Part shown: positions 48,846 through 59,284 of the stretch, piece by piece
Layout: each line of letters starts with the position of its first letter
How positions within the stretch are numbered: the stretch's first letter is position 1
Assembly: GCF_022921115.1 (NCBI RefSeq)
Contig: NZ_CP095075.1
Span: forward strand, 1,302,001 to 1,366,000
Source of the DNA: Halobacillus amylolyticus
GTDB lineage: Bacteria > Bacillota > Bacilli > Bacillales > Halobacillaceae
Direction: 5' to 3'
DNA length: 64,000 nucleotides
Notes under the pieces: generated by a model
What the model was told of the DNA's origin: nothing
Database searches by the model: none
What the model saw: only the letters and a program-made list of their open reading frames with translations
Program-made: the position numbers and the translations under genes

Positions 48846-49568
48846 ATGATTGAGATTGAACAAGTCACAAAACGATTCCCCGGAAATACAGCCGTAAGAA
48901 ACCTATCCCTTACGATTCCAGACGGTAAAATATTTGGGTTTCTCGGTCCTAATGGAGCAGGAAAATCTACCACTATTAAAATGATGACAGGCATCCTCCC
49001 TGTGGAATCAGGCAGTATTATTATTAATGGATCCGACATTACAAAGCAGCCGATGAAAGCAAAAGAGAAAATTGGTTATGTGCCGGACCGCTCAGATATT
49101 TTTTTACGCTTAAAAGGCATTGAATACTTAAACTTCATTGCTGATGTTTACGGTGTACCCACGGATGTCCGCCAAGAGAAAATTGAATATCTCACAAAAA
49201 GTTTCAGCATTTATGGGGCGTTAAATGATCATATCCTTACCTATTCTCATGGGATGCGGCAAAAAATTGTCGTATGCGGTGTCTTACTCCATGATCCAGA
49301 TGTATGGATTCTCGATGAGCCGCTTACCGGCCTTGATCCAAAGTCTTCTTATACCTTAAAGGAAATGATGCGTGAGCACGCAAGCAAAGGAAAAACCGTG
49401 TTTTTCTCCACACACGTCCTCGAAGTTGTTGAGCAGCTGTGTGATGAAGTAGCCATTATAAACAATGGTCAGCTTGAGTTTTTAGGAAGTATGCTGGAAA
49501 TGAAGCAGCAATTCAAAGAGGATGATAACCTGGAGAAGGTCTTCTTGGAGCTGACGCAAAATGGCTAA
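48846..49568 (+). CDS. ABC exporter ATP-binding protein
   Basis: This 240-residue ATPase has Walker A GPNGAGKSTT, signature SHGMRQKIVVCGVL, Walker B VWILDEPLTGLDPKS and the switch STHVLEVVEQ. The start at 48846 follows AAAGGAGCTGTT; an upstream ATG at 48822 overlaps that site. The stop overlaps the start of the permease gene, so subunits are co-translated. The arrangement resembles B. subtilis ythP-ythQ and other ABC-2-like systems with large permeases. The substrate is unknown. Confidence 0.88.
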   Translation: MIEIEQVTKRFPGNTAVRNLSLTIPDGKIFGFLGPNGAGKSTTIKMMTGILPVESGSIIINGSDITKQPMKAKEKIGYVPDRSDIFLRLKGIEYLNFIADVYGVPTDVRQEKIEYLTKSFSIYGALNDHILTYSHGMRQKIVVCGVLLHDPDVWILDEPLTGLDPKSSYTLKEMMREHASKGKTVFFSTHVLEVVEQLCDEVAIINNGQLEFLGSMLEMKQQFKEDDNLEKVFLELTQNG

Positions 49569-51210
49569 GACGTTAAAGTTGATTCAAGTTATGGTCAAAA
49601 TGCAGCTCTCTTTAGCAGGCAAAAGCACGAATGAGAAAGTAGGGTATGTTTTTTTAGCGATCGTAGCGCTTCCTTTTGCTCTCTTCGTTTTGTATATGTT
49701 AGATGGCATCATTGGTTCCATGTATGATGTGTTAGCTTCTACTGGAAATGAAAATGTTATTCTTGGCCTGCTATTTGTAATCATCACGTTTCTCTTTATT
49801 TTTATTAGTATAGGAACCATACTAAGCTCATTCTACTTCGCAGAAGATGTAGAATCCTTTGTGGCTCTGCCTCTTCAGCCTTATCAAATAATGCTTGGAA
49901 AGGCTGCCGTTCCCTTCCTAACGCTATACCTTACAAATTTGCTGCTATTAGCCCCTGCACTCATCATTTACGGCGTACATAGCGGGGCAGGTATCATTTA
50001 TTACATTTTCGGATTTATTTTATGGCTGCTTACTCCAGTCATTCCATTTGTTCTAACTTCTGTTGTCGTGATGTTCATCATGCGTTTTCTAAACCTATCC
50101 AAAAACAAAGATCGCATGAAAATTTTTGCCGGATTACTAACGTTTATTTTTGCAATTGGAATTAATGTTGTTATTCGTTTAAACTCATCAGGTTCAAGTG
50201 CTGGTGAAGATCTTGCCCAACTCGTAGCTGAGCAAAACAGTTTATTACAAATGGTCACTAAATTCTTTCCCACCGCTTACTTTAGTTCAATCAGTCTAAC
50301 AACTCCTACTTCCCTTGCAGGAGTTGGTTACTTTCTCTTAACGTGTGTACTTTGCCTCATCGCCCTCCTATTCATGATGACGACAGGACAAAAGTTATAC
50401 TTCAAAGGGGTGTTAGGATTATCAGGCGGGGCTAAGAAAAACATCAATCATGTAAAAATGACTAAAAAAATGAAAAAAAGGAATGTGGTATACTCTGGCT
50501 GGATCCGCGAGATGAGAATTATGCTGCGTACACCCACCTTTTTCACCCAGATCATCGTACAATCGCTTTTGCTTCCTGTGCTATTCATTGTCATTATTGT
50601 GATGGATACAAGCGGCACCTTTGGAAATATAGGTACGATGCTTGAAGCTTTTCAAGGAAAAACAATGATCCTGAGTATGGTTGGATTTACTGTTTTCATA
50701 TTAGGTGTCAACCCCGCGTCCATATCATCTGTTTCACGAGACGGGAAGAGCTGGTTCAATCACCTTTATATGCCGATACAAGCCGAGACCGTTATGTTAA
50801 GCAAGCTCCTGGCTTCTTTTTTCATTAATCTGTTAAGCCTTGTGGTAATTGCTATCATAGCATTTTTCGTTAAAATTCCATTGATGATCGGCATTATTTG
50901 GATTTGTCTTTCATTACTTATCAACTGGTTCACTAGCGTAATCGGTACTATTCTCGATTTATATACACCTAATTTAAACTGGACCGATGAACGGGAAATT
51001 TTTAAAGGGAGACTGATCGGTGTTCTAGCTTTGATCTTAGAAGTCGCTGTCTTTGGAGCAGTCATTGTCTTACTTTGGAACATTGATGCCATTCAAGGGC
51101 TATGGATGACTTCCATGATTCTCTTTGTGACCTTGCTGGTGCTAACCTTAATCAGTAATCAAATCTTGAAGAAAATGATCAACAAATATTTCTATACACT
51201 TTCTTCATAA
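49561..51210 (+). CDS. Large ABC exporter permease
   Basis: This 549-residue membrane protein has about twelve helices in two halves, separated by the basic loop KKNINHVKMTKKMKKRN. FYFAEDVESFVALPLQPYQI resembles the conserved cytoplasmic region of the putative ABC exporter family. The C-terminal half contains GWIREMRIMLRTPTFFTQI and NPASISSVSRDGKSW. It is the partner of the ATPase that overlaps it by 8 bases. A hairpin terminator follows. The substrate is unknown. Confidence 0.85.
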   Translation: MAKTLKLIQVMVKMQLSLAGKSTNEKVGYVFLAIVALPFALFVLYMLDGIIGSMYDVLASTGNENVILGLLFVIITFLFIFISIGTILSSFYFAEDVESFVALPLQPYQIMLGKAAVPFLTLYLTNLLLLAPALIIYGVHSGAGIIYYIFGFILWLLTPVIPFVLTSVVVMFIMRFLNLSKNKDRMKIFAGLLTFIFAIGINVVIRLNSSGSSAGEDLAQLVAEQNSLLQMVTKFFPTAYFSSISLTTPTSLAGVGYFLLTCVLCLIALLFMMTTGQKLYFKGVLGLSGGAKKNINHVKMTKKMKKRNVVYSGWIREMRIMLRTPTFFTQIIVQSLLLPVLFIVIIVMDTSGTFGNIGTMLEAFQGKTMILSMVGFTVFILGVNPASISSVSRDGKSWFNHLYMPIQAETVMLSKLLASFFINLLSLVVIAIIAFFVKIPLMIGIIWICLSLLINWFTSVIGTILDLYTPNLNWTDEREIFKGRLIGVLALILEVAVFGAVIVLLWNIDAIQGLWMTSMILFVTLLVLTLISNQILKKMINKYFYTLSS

Positions 51211-51218
51211 TAGTTGAA

Positions 51219-51246
51219 GGGCTCCCCAATGAGGGGGCATTTTTGA
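51219..51246 (+). terminator. Terminator of the ABC exporter operon
   Basis: GCTCCCC pairs with GGGGGC around AATGA, followed by ATTTTTG. Confidence 0.7.
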
Positions 51247-51375
51247 TACATTCCCCATAAATCCCCTATAAATAGGACTAGGAAATTCATGAAAACCATG
51301 ATATAATTTTCTTCGTTCTAATCGGATAAGGCACGAGTGTGATCGTGTCAATTTTTTATGGAAAGAGGTGTAGCA

Positions 51376-52833
51376 TTGAACACTGCTACAATTAAACAAC
51401 AATGGTTTGGAAACGTAAAAAACGATGTGCTCTCAGGCATAGTTGTCGCTATGGCGCTTATCCCTGAGGCAATCGCTTTCTCTATCATAGCTGGAGTCGA
51501 CCCCATGGTAGGTTTGTACGCTTCCTTTTGTATCGCTGTCGTCATTGCTTTTATGGGTGGACGTCCAGGGATGATTTCTGCTGCTACTGGGGCAATGGCT
51601 TTGCTTATGGTTACATTAGTCAAGGACCATGGACTCGAGTACTTGCTTGCTGCAACGATCCTAACTGGAATCTTGCAATTCCTCTTAGGAGTACTGCGTA
51701 TCGGCCAGTTTATGAAATTTATCCCGAGGTCCGTTATGATTGGTTTTGTTAACGCCCTTGCGATTTTAATTTTCACGGCGCAGCTCCCGCATTTCGAAGG
51801 GGCTAATTGGGTGATGTATGCGATGGTAGCTGGTTCTCTTGCGATCATTTATATTCTTCCAAGGTTTACTAAAGCTGTCCCCGCACCGTTAATCACAATT
51901 ATCTTAATGACGATCATCACTGCTACTAGTGGTTTATCTTTAAAAACTGTGGGTGATATGGGTGAGCTTTCAAGCACGCTTCCTATCTTTTTAATTCCAG
52001 CGATCCCACTAACTTTTGAAACATTACAAATTATATTTCCGATCTCTCTTGCCTTAGCATTCGTAGGTTTGCTCGAGTCGTTACTCACATCACAAATTGT
52101 TGATGATATGACAGATACTGTGAGTGATAAGAACAAAGAAGCTCGCGGCCAGGGAATTGCTAATATTACGTCAGGATTTTTCGGGGGAATGGCGGGCTGT
52201 GCCATGATAGGACAATCCGTTATCAACGTTTCTTCAGGTGGACGTGGTCGCTTATCCACTTTAGTCGCAGGGGTATTTCTCATGCTGCTGATTATTTCTT
52301 TTAACGATATACTCGTTCAAATTCCAATGGCTGTCCTTGTTGGTGTGATGTTCATGGTTTCGATCGGAACATTTGACTGGAGTTCTTTAACGAAGTTTCA
52401 CAAAAACCCGATCTCAGATTCTGTCGTTATGGTCGTTACCGTGGTTGCTGTTGTGGTGACCCACAACTTATCTATTGGTGTGTTAGCCGGGGTGATTTTA
52501 AGTGCCATCTTCTTCGTGGCAAAAATCTCTAAAGTTCACGTCGAGGAGAAACTAGAAGCTGAAACAAAGACTTATTTTGTAAGCGGGCAAGTTTTCTTCG
52601 CTTCCGTTGAGAGCTTACTGGCACAGGTAGATCTTAATGTAGATGCAAAAGAAGTACACATTGACTTTACCCATGCTCATGTGTGGGATGATTCAGCTGT
52701 AGCCGCGATCGATAAACTCGTTACAAAACTCGAGGAAAATGATAAATCGGTCAAAATTGGCGGACTTAATCAAGCCAGTTCCCAACTTGTCAATCGATTA
52801 GCTGCCTACCAAAATAAAGCTAAAGCTTCATAG
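51376..52833 (+). CDS. SulP-family anion transporter with STAS domain
   Basis: This 485-residue SLC26/SulP transporter has about twelve to fourteen helices with [20 protein letters not shown] and [17 protein letters not shown] in the N-terminal core, [15 protein letters not shown] in the middle and a C-terminal STAS domain (about 390-485; [19 protein letters not shown]). SulP proteins carry sulfate, bicarbonate or other anions. AGAGGTGTAGCA precedes the TTG at 51376, preferred over an ATG at 51358 that overlaps the ribosome site. A strong terminator follows. Confidence 0.9.
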   Translation: MNTATIKQQWFGNVKNDVLSGIVVAMALIPEAIAFSIIAGVDPMVGLYASFCIAVVIAFMGGRPGMISAATGAMALLMVTLVKDHGLEYLLAATILTGILQFLLGVLRIGQFMKFIPRSVMIGFVNALAILIFTAQLPHFEGANWVMYAMVAGSLAIIYILPRFTKAVPAPLITIILMTIITATSGLSLKTVGDMGELSSTLPIFLIPAIPLTFETLQIIFPISLALAFVGLLESLLTSQIVDDMTDTVSDKNKEARGQGIANITSGFFGGMAGCAMIGQSVINVSSGGRGRLSTLVAGVFLMLLIISFNDILVQIPMAVLVGVMFMVSIGTFDWSSLTKFHKNPISDSVVMVVTVVAVVVTHNLSIGVLAGVILSAIFFVAKISKVHVEEKLEAETKTYFVSGQVFFASVESLLAQVDLNVDAKEVHIDFTHAHVWDDSAVAAIDKLVTKLEENDKSVKIGGLNQASSQLVNRLAAYQNKAKAS

Positions 52834-52839
52834 GTACAT

Positions 52840-52895
52840 GAAAAAGCTGTCTCATCAGGTCCCAACTGGGCGACCTTGATGAGGCAGCTTTTTTA
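52840..52895 (+). terminator. Terminator of the SulP gene
   Basis: AAAAAGCTGTCTCATCA pairs with TGATGAGGCAGCTTTTT, with an inner GGTC/GACC pair and a long T run. Confidence 0.9.
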
Positions 52896-52941
52896 ACATG
52901 GAAAATCGCAACTGAATTTTACTTATCGGAAAAGTTACCGA

Positions 52942-53220
52942 TCATTTTACCTGCACTTTTTTATACTCTGCCATCCATAGTTCAGGTGAACCTTTTACCT
53001 TAAAGGAATACACCCCCCTTATGGTATGCAAATAAAAAAAACCATACGTTCCTGAAAGTGCTCGGTATGACACATCGTGAACATCTTCAATCATAAAACG
53101 CGCTGACGGGGTCACAACTTGGTCGTTATACAATTCTATATGAGACTCTTCTTCAAGATAATGCTGTTGATTATCTTTAATAACTCGTTTCGTTGTAAAC
53201 ACAGGATGGGAACAAATCAA
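52942..53220 (-). CDS. Small beta-rich protein of unknown function
   Basis: This is a 92-residue protein with SHIELYNDQVVTPSARFMIE, DVHDVSYRALSGTYGFFYLH and TIRGVYSFKVKGSPELWMAE. The alternating pattern and ending suggest a PH-like beta barrel. The TTG at 53220 follows GAGGAAGGCGACCAT. I do not recognise a named family. Confidence 0.6.
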   Translation of the reverse strand: MICSHPVFTTKRVIKDNQQHYLEEESHIELYNDQVVTPSARFMIEDVHDVSYRALSGTYGFFYLHTIRGVYSFKVKGSPELWMAEYKKVQVK

Positions 53221-53374
53221 ATGGTCGCCTTCCTCTCCTTGCCTAACTTTTGCACTTATCTTATATTCCCCATTTTAATGCAATCAAACCCGAAACACTT
53301 TCTTTCTCAACATAGTTGTATTAGGATAATATAGGTGATTTTACGAATGATAGCAATAATGGAGGGAAAAATGT

Positions 53375-54241
53375 ATGAGTGATCGTAATAAAGGAATTAT
53401 GTTACTACTTATCTCTGCCTTTGGATTTTCGATGATGGCAGCCCTTGTAAAGTTGTCAGGTGATGTCCCTACTGTTCAAAAAACGTTCATGCGAAATATT
53501 GTTTCTGCAGTCATTGCATTTGTGTTAGTCGTCTACAATAAAGAACGAATTTTTGGTAAAAAGGAAAACCAGGTGTTGCTCCTCTCAAGATCTGCACTTG
53601 GGACCATCGGGATGGTGTTGTTTTTTTATGCCATTGACCATATGGTGTTATCAGATGCTGAGATGCTGAATAAGTTAAGTCCATTTATATTAATTATTTT
53701 TTCAGCTATTTTTCTTAAAGAAAAAGCACGTACTTATCAAATCGTGGCGATTTTAGTGGCGTTTGTCGGAACATTGTTTATTATAAAGCCACAATTTTCT
53801 ATCGAGCTCCTTCCCTATTTAATCGGAGTACTTTCAGCTGTATTTGCTGCGGGAGCATACACTCTCTTGCGCGTTCTCGGAAGTAAAGAACAGTTTTATA
53901 CAGTTGTTTTTTACTTTGCATTTTTCACAACAGTTTCTCTGCTCCCTTTTACAATCGCATTCTATGAACCGATGTCGACGAAACAATGGATTTACCTTTT
54001 AGGCGCCGGCGGCTTTGCAACAATTGGACAATTTGGCTTAACGATTGCCTATAAATTTGCACCCGCTAGGGAAATTTCGATCTTTTTCTACTCTACGGTC
54101 GTGTACACAGCTGCGATTAGTATTATTTTCTTTAACCAGGTGCCTGATTGGATGAGCTTCCTCGGTTACTTTATTATTTTTGGCGCATCCTTATACATGT
54201 TTCTTAGGAATAATAAGGAAGCTAAAACTGCTGCAAAATAG
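53375..54241 (+). CDS. EamA/DMT-family transporter
   Basis: This 288-residue carrier has ten helices in two EamA repeats. The first repeat contains FGFSMMAALVKLSGDVPTVQ and RSALGTIGMVLFFYAIDHM. The second ends ATIGQFGLTIAYKFAPARE and VPDWMSFLGYFIIFGASLYM. Members export or import small metabolites. GGAGGG lies before the ATG. The stop codon lies inside the terminator stem. Confidence 0.88.
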   Translation: MSDRNKGIMLLLISAFGFSMMAALVKLSGDVPTVQKTFMRNIVSAVIAFVLVVYNKERIFGKKENQVLLLSRSALGTIGMVLFFYAIDHMVLSDAEMLNKLSPFILIIFSAIFLKEKARTYQIVAILVAFVGTLFIIKPQFSIELLPYLIGVLSAVFAAGAYTLLRVLGSKEQFYTVVFYFAFFTTVSLLPFTIAFYEPMSTKQWIYLLGAGGFATIGQFGLTIAYKFAPAREISIFFYSTVVYTAAISIIFFNQVPDWMSFLGYFIIFGASLYMFLRNNKEAKTAAK

Positions 54242-54273
54242 GAGCGACTGTAGAGGTACAGTCGCTCCTATTA
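54237..54273 (+). terminator. Terminator of the EamA gene
   Basis: AATAGGAGCGACTGTA and TACAGTCGCTCCTATT form a perfect 16-bp stem around GAGG. Confidence 0.85.
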
Positions 54274-54396
54274 TAAGAAGTTTAGATCAGCGGCAAGAAT
54301 CAATAATCAAGGTGACTATTCTAAAAATATATGCACGATTTAAAGCCATATATGCATTTTCCATCCGGAAGACCTAAACTCAAGTATTAGCTACCT

Positions 54397-55617
54397 TTAT
54401 TTAAGAATCAAGGCCTTCCTGATCGTTCTTCCTTCTGTTTCTAACACTTTAAACGTCAGGTTGTCTCGCTCCAACACTTCTCCCTCTCCAGGAAAATCGT
54501 TAAATTCTTTTAACAGATATCCAGCAAGAACATCCTCTTCTTCTGGAATTTCTGTATTAAAAACGGAATTTAACCGACGAAGCGTTATTTTCCCATCACA
54601 AATGATTTCGGTGTCCGTAACCTTTTCAATGATCGCTTCGCTTGCAAGATCCATTTCATCTTCAATTTCTAAACCAATCATTGCTTCGATTACATCTTCA
54701 TGTGTTAGGATTCCTTCTGTTCCACCATACTCGTCCAGTACGATGGCCATATGCTTCTTCTCTTTCGTCATTTTGCGGAAGACCCATTCAATCGGATGGA
54801 ATTCATAGATGACCAATGGATCTGTATAACTAAATGCCTCCAGTGGCTTCTCTTGCTCTGTGGACCACGATAGCAAATACTTTGAATGGAAGACAGCGAC
54901 AATGTCATCAATATCCTCTTTATAAACGGGATATCTTGTGAACGGATTTTGAATCACAACATCCCTTACTTCTTCAAAAGTGGCCGTACTCTGAAGAGCG
55001 GTCATCTCTACCCTTGGTGTTTTTAATACATCCTTGACATTTAAATTGTAAAAATCGAGTACTCCTTTGATACGGTGGGATTCTGCCTGATTAAATGTTC
55101 CTTCAGAATCTGCAATATCTACCATTGCACGCAGTTCTTCTTTCGATATGGATACATCGTTTGGCTGATCCTTGGCGAGGAATCTTGTGATAAATCCCGT
55201 AAGCCAATTAAGTACAATCGTTACCGGTTTAAACACAACAACAAATAACCGGATGATCGGGGATACAAGAAGTGCGATACGGTCAGGGAATGCAGCTGCA
55301 ACTGATTTTGGAATGACCTCAGAAAAGACGATAATCGTAACCGTTAAAATAGCAGAAGCAAGCCCCACATTAAATCCATATTGAATCGCAAGCGTTGTCA
55401 CAAGCGTAGGAAGTAATATATTGGCAATATTGTTTCCAATTAGAATTGTGGTAATAAATTCGCCTGGTTTAGAAACTAAATCTAAAAGTTTCTCAGCCTT
55501 TCTATCATTGTTACCTGCCCTCGTTTGCAGTCTCATCTTATTGGTGGCTGTCAATGCCGTTTCACTTCCTGAAAAGAAAAATGAAACAAATAATAAAAAT
55601 ATGATCGCAATGATCAC
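54397..55617 (-). CDS. CNNM/CorC-family membrane protein with CBS domains
   Basis: This 406-residue protein has an N-terminal CNNM (DUF21) domain (FFSGSETALTATNKMRLQTR, IGNNIANILLPTLVTTLAI, VIVFSEVIPKSVAAAFPD), a CBS pair (VEMTALQSTATFEEVRDVV; HMAIVLDEYGGTEGILTHED) and a C-terminal CorC_HlyC domain (DGKITLRRLNSVF, GYLLKEFNDFPGEGE). B. subtilis homologues include the magnesium exporter MpfA (YhdP), YrkA and YugS; which of these this corresponds to is not decided. The GTG at 55617 has the best spacing from AAGGAGG; a TTG at 55623 is an alternative. Confidence 0.88.
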   Translation of the reverse strand: MIIAIIFLLFVSFFFSGSETALTATNKMRLQTRAGNNDRKAEKLLDLVSKPGEFITTILIGNNIANILLPTLVTTLAIQYGFNVGLASAILTVTIIVFSEVIPKSVAAAFPDRIALLVSPIIRLFVVVFKPVTIVLNWLTGFITRFLAKDQPNDVSISKEELRAMVDIADSEGTFNQAESHRIKGVLDFYNLNVKDVLKTPRVEMTALQSTATFEEVRDVVIQNPFTRYPVYKEDIDDIVAVFHSKYLLSWSTEQEKPLEAFSYTDPLVIYEFHPIEWVFRKMTKEKKHMAIVLDEYGGTEGILTHEDVIEAMIGLEIEDEMDLASEAIIEKVTDTEIICDGKITLRRLNSVFNTEIPEEEDVLAGYLLKEFNDFPGEGEVLERDNLTFKVLETEGRTIRKALILK

Positions 55618-55623
55618 TAGCAA

Positions 55624-56009
55624 TTTCCTCCTTAACTATGTAAAAAACATAATATCGTGTTAACTTTAAATTACTTTTGAAACCGATAAAAGTCAAATCA
55701 TTCGTATCTCCCAACATGCCATTTCTTCATCCGTTTTTTCCAAATCATCTTTGTTTTCTCAGATTAAAATAAGTGTACTTTATTGCTATTCTCCTCCATT
55801 CTTTGGTGTTTTATTAAAATAATTAACACAAATTTAACCATCATTACTGCACAACCCATCCGTCCATGCTCTCATTTTGTCAAAAGGAAAGCCGAGTCAC
55901 TAACTTTGTATGTATCTACCTACCCAATTGTTTATTAACCACTATCACTTTAAGGCAATGCCCTTTATAATAGATAAGCATGAATCTATATAAGGAAAAG
56001 GTGTTTCAA
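55624..56009. other. Intergenic region before the ABC-F gene
   Basis: This AT-rich region has no gene. A TATAAT at 55967-55972, shortly before the ABC-F start, is a likely -10; no convincing -35, attenuator peptide or other feature was found. Confidence 0.45.
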
Positions 56010-57566
56010 ATGAGTTTACTCACAGTTAATAATTTGAGTCACGGATTCGGGGATCGTGCAATCTTCGAAGATGTCTCTTTTCGTTTATTACAAGGAGAAC
56101 ATATTGGACTTATAGGCGCTAATGGCGAAGGTAAGTCTTCTTTTATGAATATCATCACAGGCCAGCTAGAGCCTGATGCGGGAACCATCACATGGTCTAA
56201 GCACGCACGTATCGGTTATCTTGATCAGCATGCGGATTTAAAGCAAGGCATGACTATGCGGGACGTACTCAGGACAGCTTTTCAATACTTGTTTGATATG
56301 GAAGCAGAGATGAATCGACTGTTTTCGAAAATGGGAGAAGTGGGGCCAGACGAGTTGGAAGAATTACTGGAAGAAACCGGTCGGCTTCAAGATGCCCTTA
56401 CAACGAATGATTTCTACACGATCGACGCCAAAGTAGAAGAAGTTGCCAATGGCCTTGGTCTGGATGACATCGGACTCGAGCGTGATGTTTACGACTTGAG
56501 TGGCGGGCAGCGGACGAAAGTGTTGCTTGCCAAACTGCTTCTAGAGAAACCAGACATTTTGTTACTCGATGAACCAACGAACTATCTTGACGTTGAACAT
56601 ATCGGATGGTTGAAAAATTATCTACTGGAATACGATCATGCCTTTATTCTGATTTCTCATGACATCCCTTTTCTCAATAGTGTTGTTAATTTGATCTATC
56701 ACATGGAAAACCAACAGGTTACACGTTACCCAGGGGACCATGACGAATTCCTCCGCGTCTATGAAATGAAAAAACAACAATTAGAATCGGCATATAAGAA
56801 GCAGCAAAAAGAGATCGCCAGCTTAAAGACCTTTGTAGCAAAAAACAAGGCAAATGCGGCAACGAGTAAGTTGGCTACGTCTCGTCAGAAAAAGCTAGAT
56901 AAGATGGATGTCATCGAATTAGATTCTGAAAAGCCAAAACCAAAGTTTCAGTTCAAACAAGCACGCACTTCCGGCAAATCCCTGTTTGAAACAAACGATC
57001 TTATCATTGGCTACAATGAACCTCTCTCCCGCCCTCTCAACTTGTCGATGGAACGTGGACAAAAGATTGCGTTATCAGGGGCGAATGGAATCGGGAAAAC
57101 GACACTTTTACGAAGTATCCTCGGTGAAATCAAACCTGTATCTGGTTCGGTACAACTAGGAGATTACCTTCATATCGGTTATTTTGAACAAGAATTAAAA
57201 GAAGCAACCAGCAACACCTGCATTCAAGAAATATGGGATGAATTTCCTCACTTTACCCACCATGAAGTGCGCGCTTCCCTGGCCAGGTGCGGTCTCACCA
57301 AAAAACATATCGAAAGTAAAGTTCAAGTGTTGAGCGGTGGTGAAAAGGCGAAGGTTCGACTCTGTAAATTAATCAATAAGGAGACCAACCTGCTCGTACT
57401 CGACGAACCGACCAACCACCTGGATGTGGATGCAAAAGCAGAACTTAAACGCGCATTGAACGATTACAAAGGCAGTGTGCTTTTAATTTCACACGAACCA
57501 GAATTTTATCAAGATATTGTCACAGATGTTTGGAATTGTGAGAATTGGACTACTAAAGTATTTTAA
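56010..57566 (+). CDS. ABC-F family ATPase
   Basis: This 518-residue soluble protein has two ABC domains and no membrane segments. First domain: GANGEGKSSF, LSGGQRTKVLLAKLLL and LLLDEPTNYLDVEH. Linker: coiled coil MKKQQLESAYKKQQKEIASL followed by basic residues. Second domain: GANGIGKTTLL, LSGGEKAKVRLCKLI and LVLDEPTNHLDVDA. It is most like the YkpA/YbiT group, ribosome-associated factors that help translation, rather than an antibiotic-resistance Vga/Msr type. GGAAAAGGTG precedes the ATG at 56010. A terminator follows. Confidence 0.92.
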   Translation: MSLLTVNNLSHGFGDRAIFEDVSFRLLQGEHIGLIGANGEGKSSFMNIITGQLEPDAGTITWSKHARIGYLDQHADLKQGMTMRDVLRTAFQYLFDMEAEMNRLFSKMGEVGPDELEELLEETGRLQDALTTNDFYTIDAKVEEVANGLGLDDIGLERDVYDLSGGQRTKVLLAKLLLEKPDILLLDEPTNYLDVEHIGWLKNYLLEYDHAFILISHDIPFLNSVVNLIYHMENQQVTRYPGDHDEFLRVYEMKKQQLESAYKKQQKEIASLKTFVAKNKANAATSKLATSRQKKLDKMDVIELDSEKPKPKFQFKQARTSGKSLFETNDLIIGYNEPLSRPLNLSMERGQKIALSGANGIGKTTLLRSILGEIKPVSGSVQLGDYLHIGYFEQELKEATSNTCIQEIWDEFPHFTHHEVRASLARCGLTKKHIESKVQVLSGGEKAKVRLCKLINKETNLLVLDEPTNHLDVDAKAELKRALNDYKGSVLLISHEPEFYQDIVTDVWNCENWTTKVF

Positions 57567-57569
57567 CAG

Positions 57570-57606
57570 AAAGGGCTGCCCTGTAACTTAAGGCAGTCCT
57601 TTCTTA
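57570..57606 (+). terminator. Terminator of the ABC-F gene
   Basis: AAAGGGCTGCC pairs with GGCAGTCCTTT around CTGTAACTTAA. Confidence 0.75.
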
Positions 57607-57743
57607 AGGTTTGCGACCTGTCCTTGAATAAGCGAAAATCAACAAGCAAATACTATATATTACAATTATTTTCCATGAATCATGCTTCGTTACCTCCTGT
57701 AATACACTCTTCATATATGCATAGATCCCGATGAAAGGAGGAG

Positions 57744-58877
57744 ATGATCATCTTTAAGCAGACTCGAGACCATATGAAGATCTTAAAAAAGCAATTAAAA
57801 AAAGCGATTAGGCAACAAACCGATAGGCACAACCTCACGCAAGAAGAGGAAAACATCATCCAAACCATACGTTCCGTCACTCGGAAACAGAATCAAAACA
57901 ATGTGACCCGAACGCAGGCCTACTTTGATTTTTACCAAAAGCATCCGGAAATTCATTGGGCGTTGTTGGCACACTTGGTGTCACGTAATGCCGGATGGAA
58001 TATGACCGACCTTAAAGGGGAGTATTTACCGAAGCTTTTATCCACGAAAGAGCAGACCGATTTTTTTGTGTTCCTGGAGCGGGGCAATTGGTTGATTTTC
58101 CAAGATGCTTATCCACAGCTACTGTTGTATGAAGAAAGCAAAAAGTGTGGAAGGCCGCTTTTTCATCTATTGTCTTCCATGGAGGTTTCTAGATTCATGG
58201 AACCGTTTTGGAATCAATTCTGGACTGAGTCTACAAAGGAAGAGCTGACGATCGCTCTGATCATTAATGAACAGCAATACATTGAGGGACGTGTCATTCA
58301 AAATAAACAATACAAGGACACTGTGCTGAACACGATTATGTTCAAGCTTCAAGACCTATTTGAGTTCAATCATATTTTGTTCCCCTATACGACCTCTGTC
58401 CAAAAGAAGACCAAATTGGTCGGGGGAACCGTGCACCATTTTTCTTCAGTGAAGGATCGAATCATTCTTGGAAAAGGGTTATATGATTTACTCTTTTCCG
58501 TTCAAAGCCGCTTGGCACAAACGATTGAATGGACGAAATCCCACCCTCATACCGGATCCCGCAAGGACTTTTGGCCTCAATTGTTTAATGATGTGAAAGA
58601 AACGGCACCCGGCCAGAAGCATGAATTGCAAAGCAGTCCTTGTTCATTAAAACCTGAAACGCAGCGGATTTACAGCCCGGCGCTTACTGACTCATGGAGA
58701 GATTGGCCTCACCTGGATGCTGAGTCAGGTGATTGGTATAGAAATAAGAAGATGCTACATTTTTTAAAGAAGCCTGTGAAAATTTTGAGCGGGGATATTC
58801 AGGACAGTTACTGTAAGAGCATTGAAGAGATGGAACTGGCCGCTTCAACAAAATCCCTTTTTCATAAAAACGGATGA
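57744..58877 (+). CDS. DUF2515 family protein (YppC-like)
   Basis: This is a 377-residue cytoplasmic protein with RSVTRKQNQNNVTRTQAYFD, HPEIHWALLAHLVSRNAGWN and MTDLKGEYLPKLLSTKEQTD, the DUF2515 pattern of B. subtilis YppC. Further conserved stretches are FFVFLERGNWLIFQDAYPQL and INEQQYIEGRVIQN. The function is unknown. The strong AAAGGAGG lies too close to the ATG at 57744, so an ATG at 57774 or a non-standard start nearby is possible. Confidence 0.8.
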   Translation: MIIFKQTRDHMKILKKQLKKAIRQQTDRHNLTQEEENIIQTIRSVTRKQNQNNVTRTQAYFDFYQKHPEIHWALLAHLVSRNAGWNMTDLKGEYLPKLLSTKEQTDFFVFLERGNWLIFQDAYPQLLLYEESKKCGRPLFHLLSSMEVSRFMEPFWNQFWTESTKEELTIALIINEQQYIEGRVIQNKQYKDTVLNTIMFKLQDLFEFNHILFPYTTSVQKKTKLVGGTVHHFSSVKDRIILGKGLYDLLFSVQSRLAQTIEWTKSHPHTGSRKDFWPQLFNDVKETAPGQKHELQSSPCSLKPETQRIYSPALTDSWRDWPHLDAESGDWYRNKKMLHFLKKPVKILSGDIQDSYCKSIEEMELAASTKSLFHKNG

Positions 58878-59284
58878 GTCACGAAGGTGTTAAATCGAAT
58901 GTTTCCCTTCAAGCGAGGATCTCGAAACCTTTTTAATACCTTTAGTATCCATTCCTTTTTCCAAAATGAAGGGGGTAATCACAAGCAATTTCAGCCTTAG
59001 GATTATTTACCTCCCATAAAAACTCTCGACGTGCTGCTCCTTTATGCAGGTAGAAGATTTCTCGTCATAACCCTTTATTTTATTCTTACCCCTATTGTTG
59101 AATATAAGATTTAGATATAATTTGAAATAGTCATTTATACTCGTTGCTTTCATTCAATAATCCCCTCAGCATAAGGGGATAGTATGTCCTAAATGGAATG
59201 ATTAAAACAGTTGCTTTCATCCTTATCAACTGTCAGACTTAAGAAGTTAAAGTATTCATTGAAAAGAAGGCGCAGGTGACCAAC
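58878..59284. other. Intergenic region before the SET-domain gene
   Basis: No gene was recognised. It holds a short hairpin (CCCCTCAGCATAAGGGG at 59163-59179) and a TATAAT near 59117. Confidence 0.4.

Noticed and set aside
57680..57880. 66-codon minus-strand frame before DUF2515
   Set aside because: It overlaps the start of the DUF2515 gene in antisense and lacks any recognised feature.
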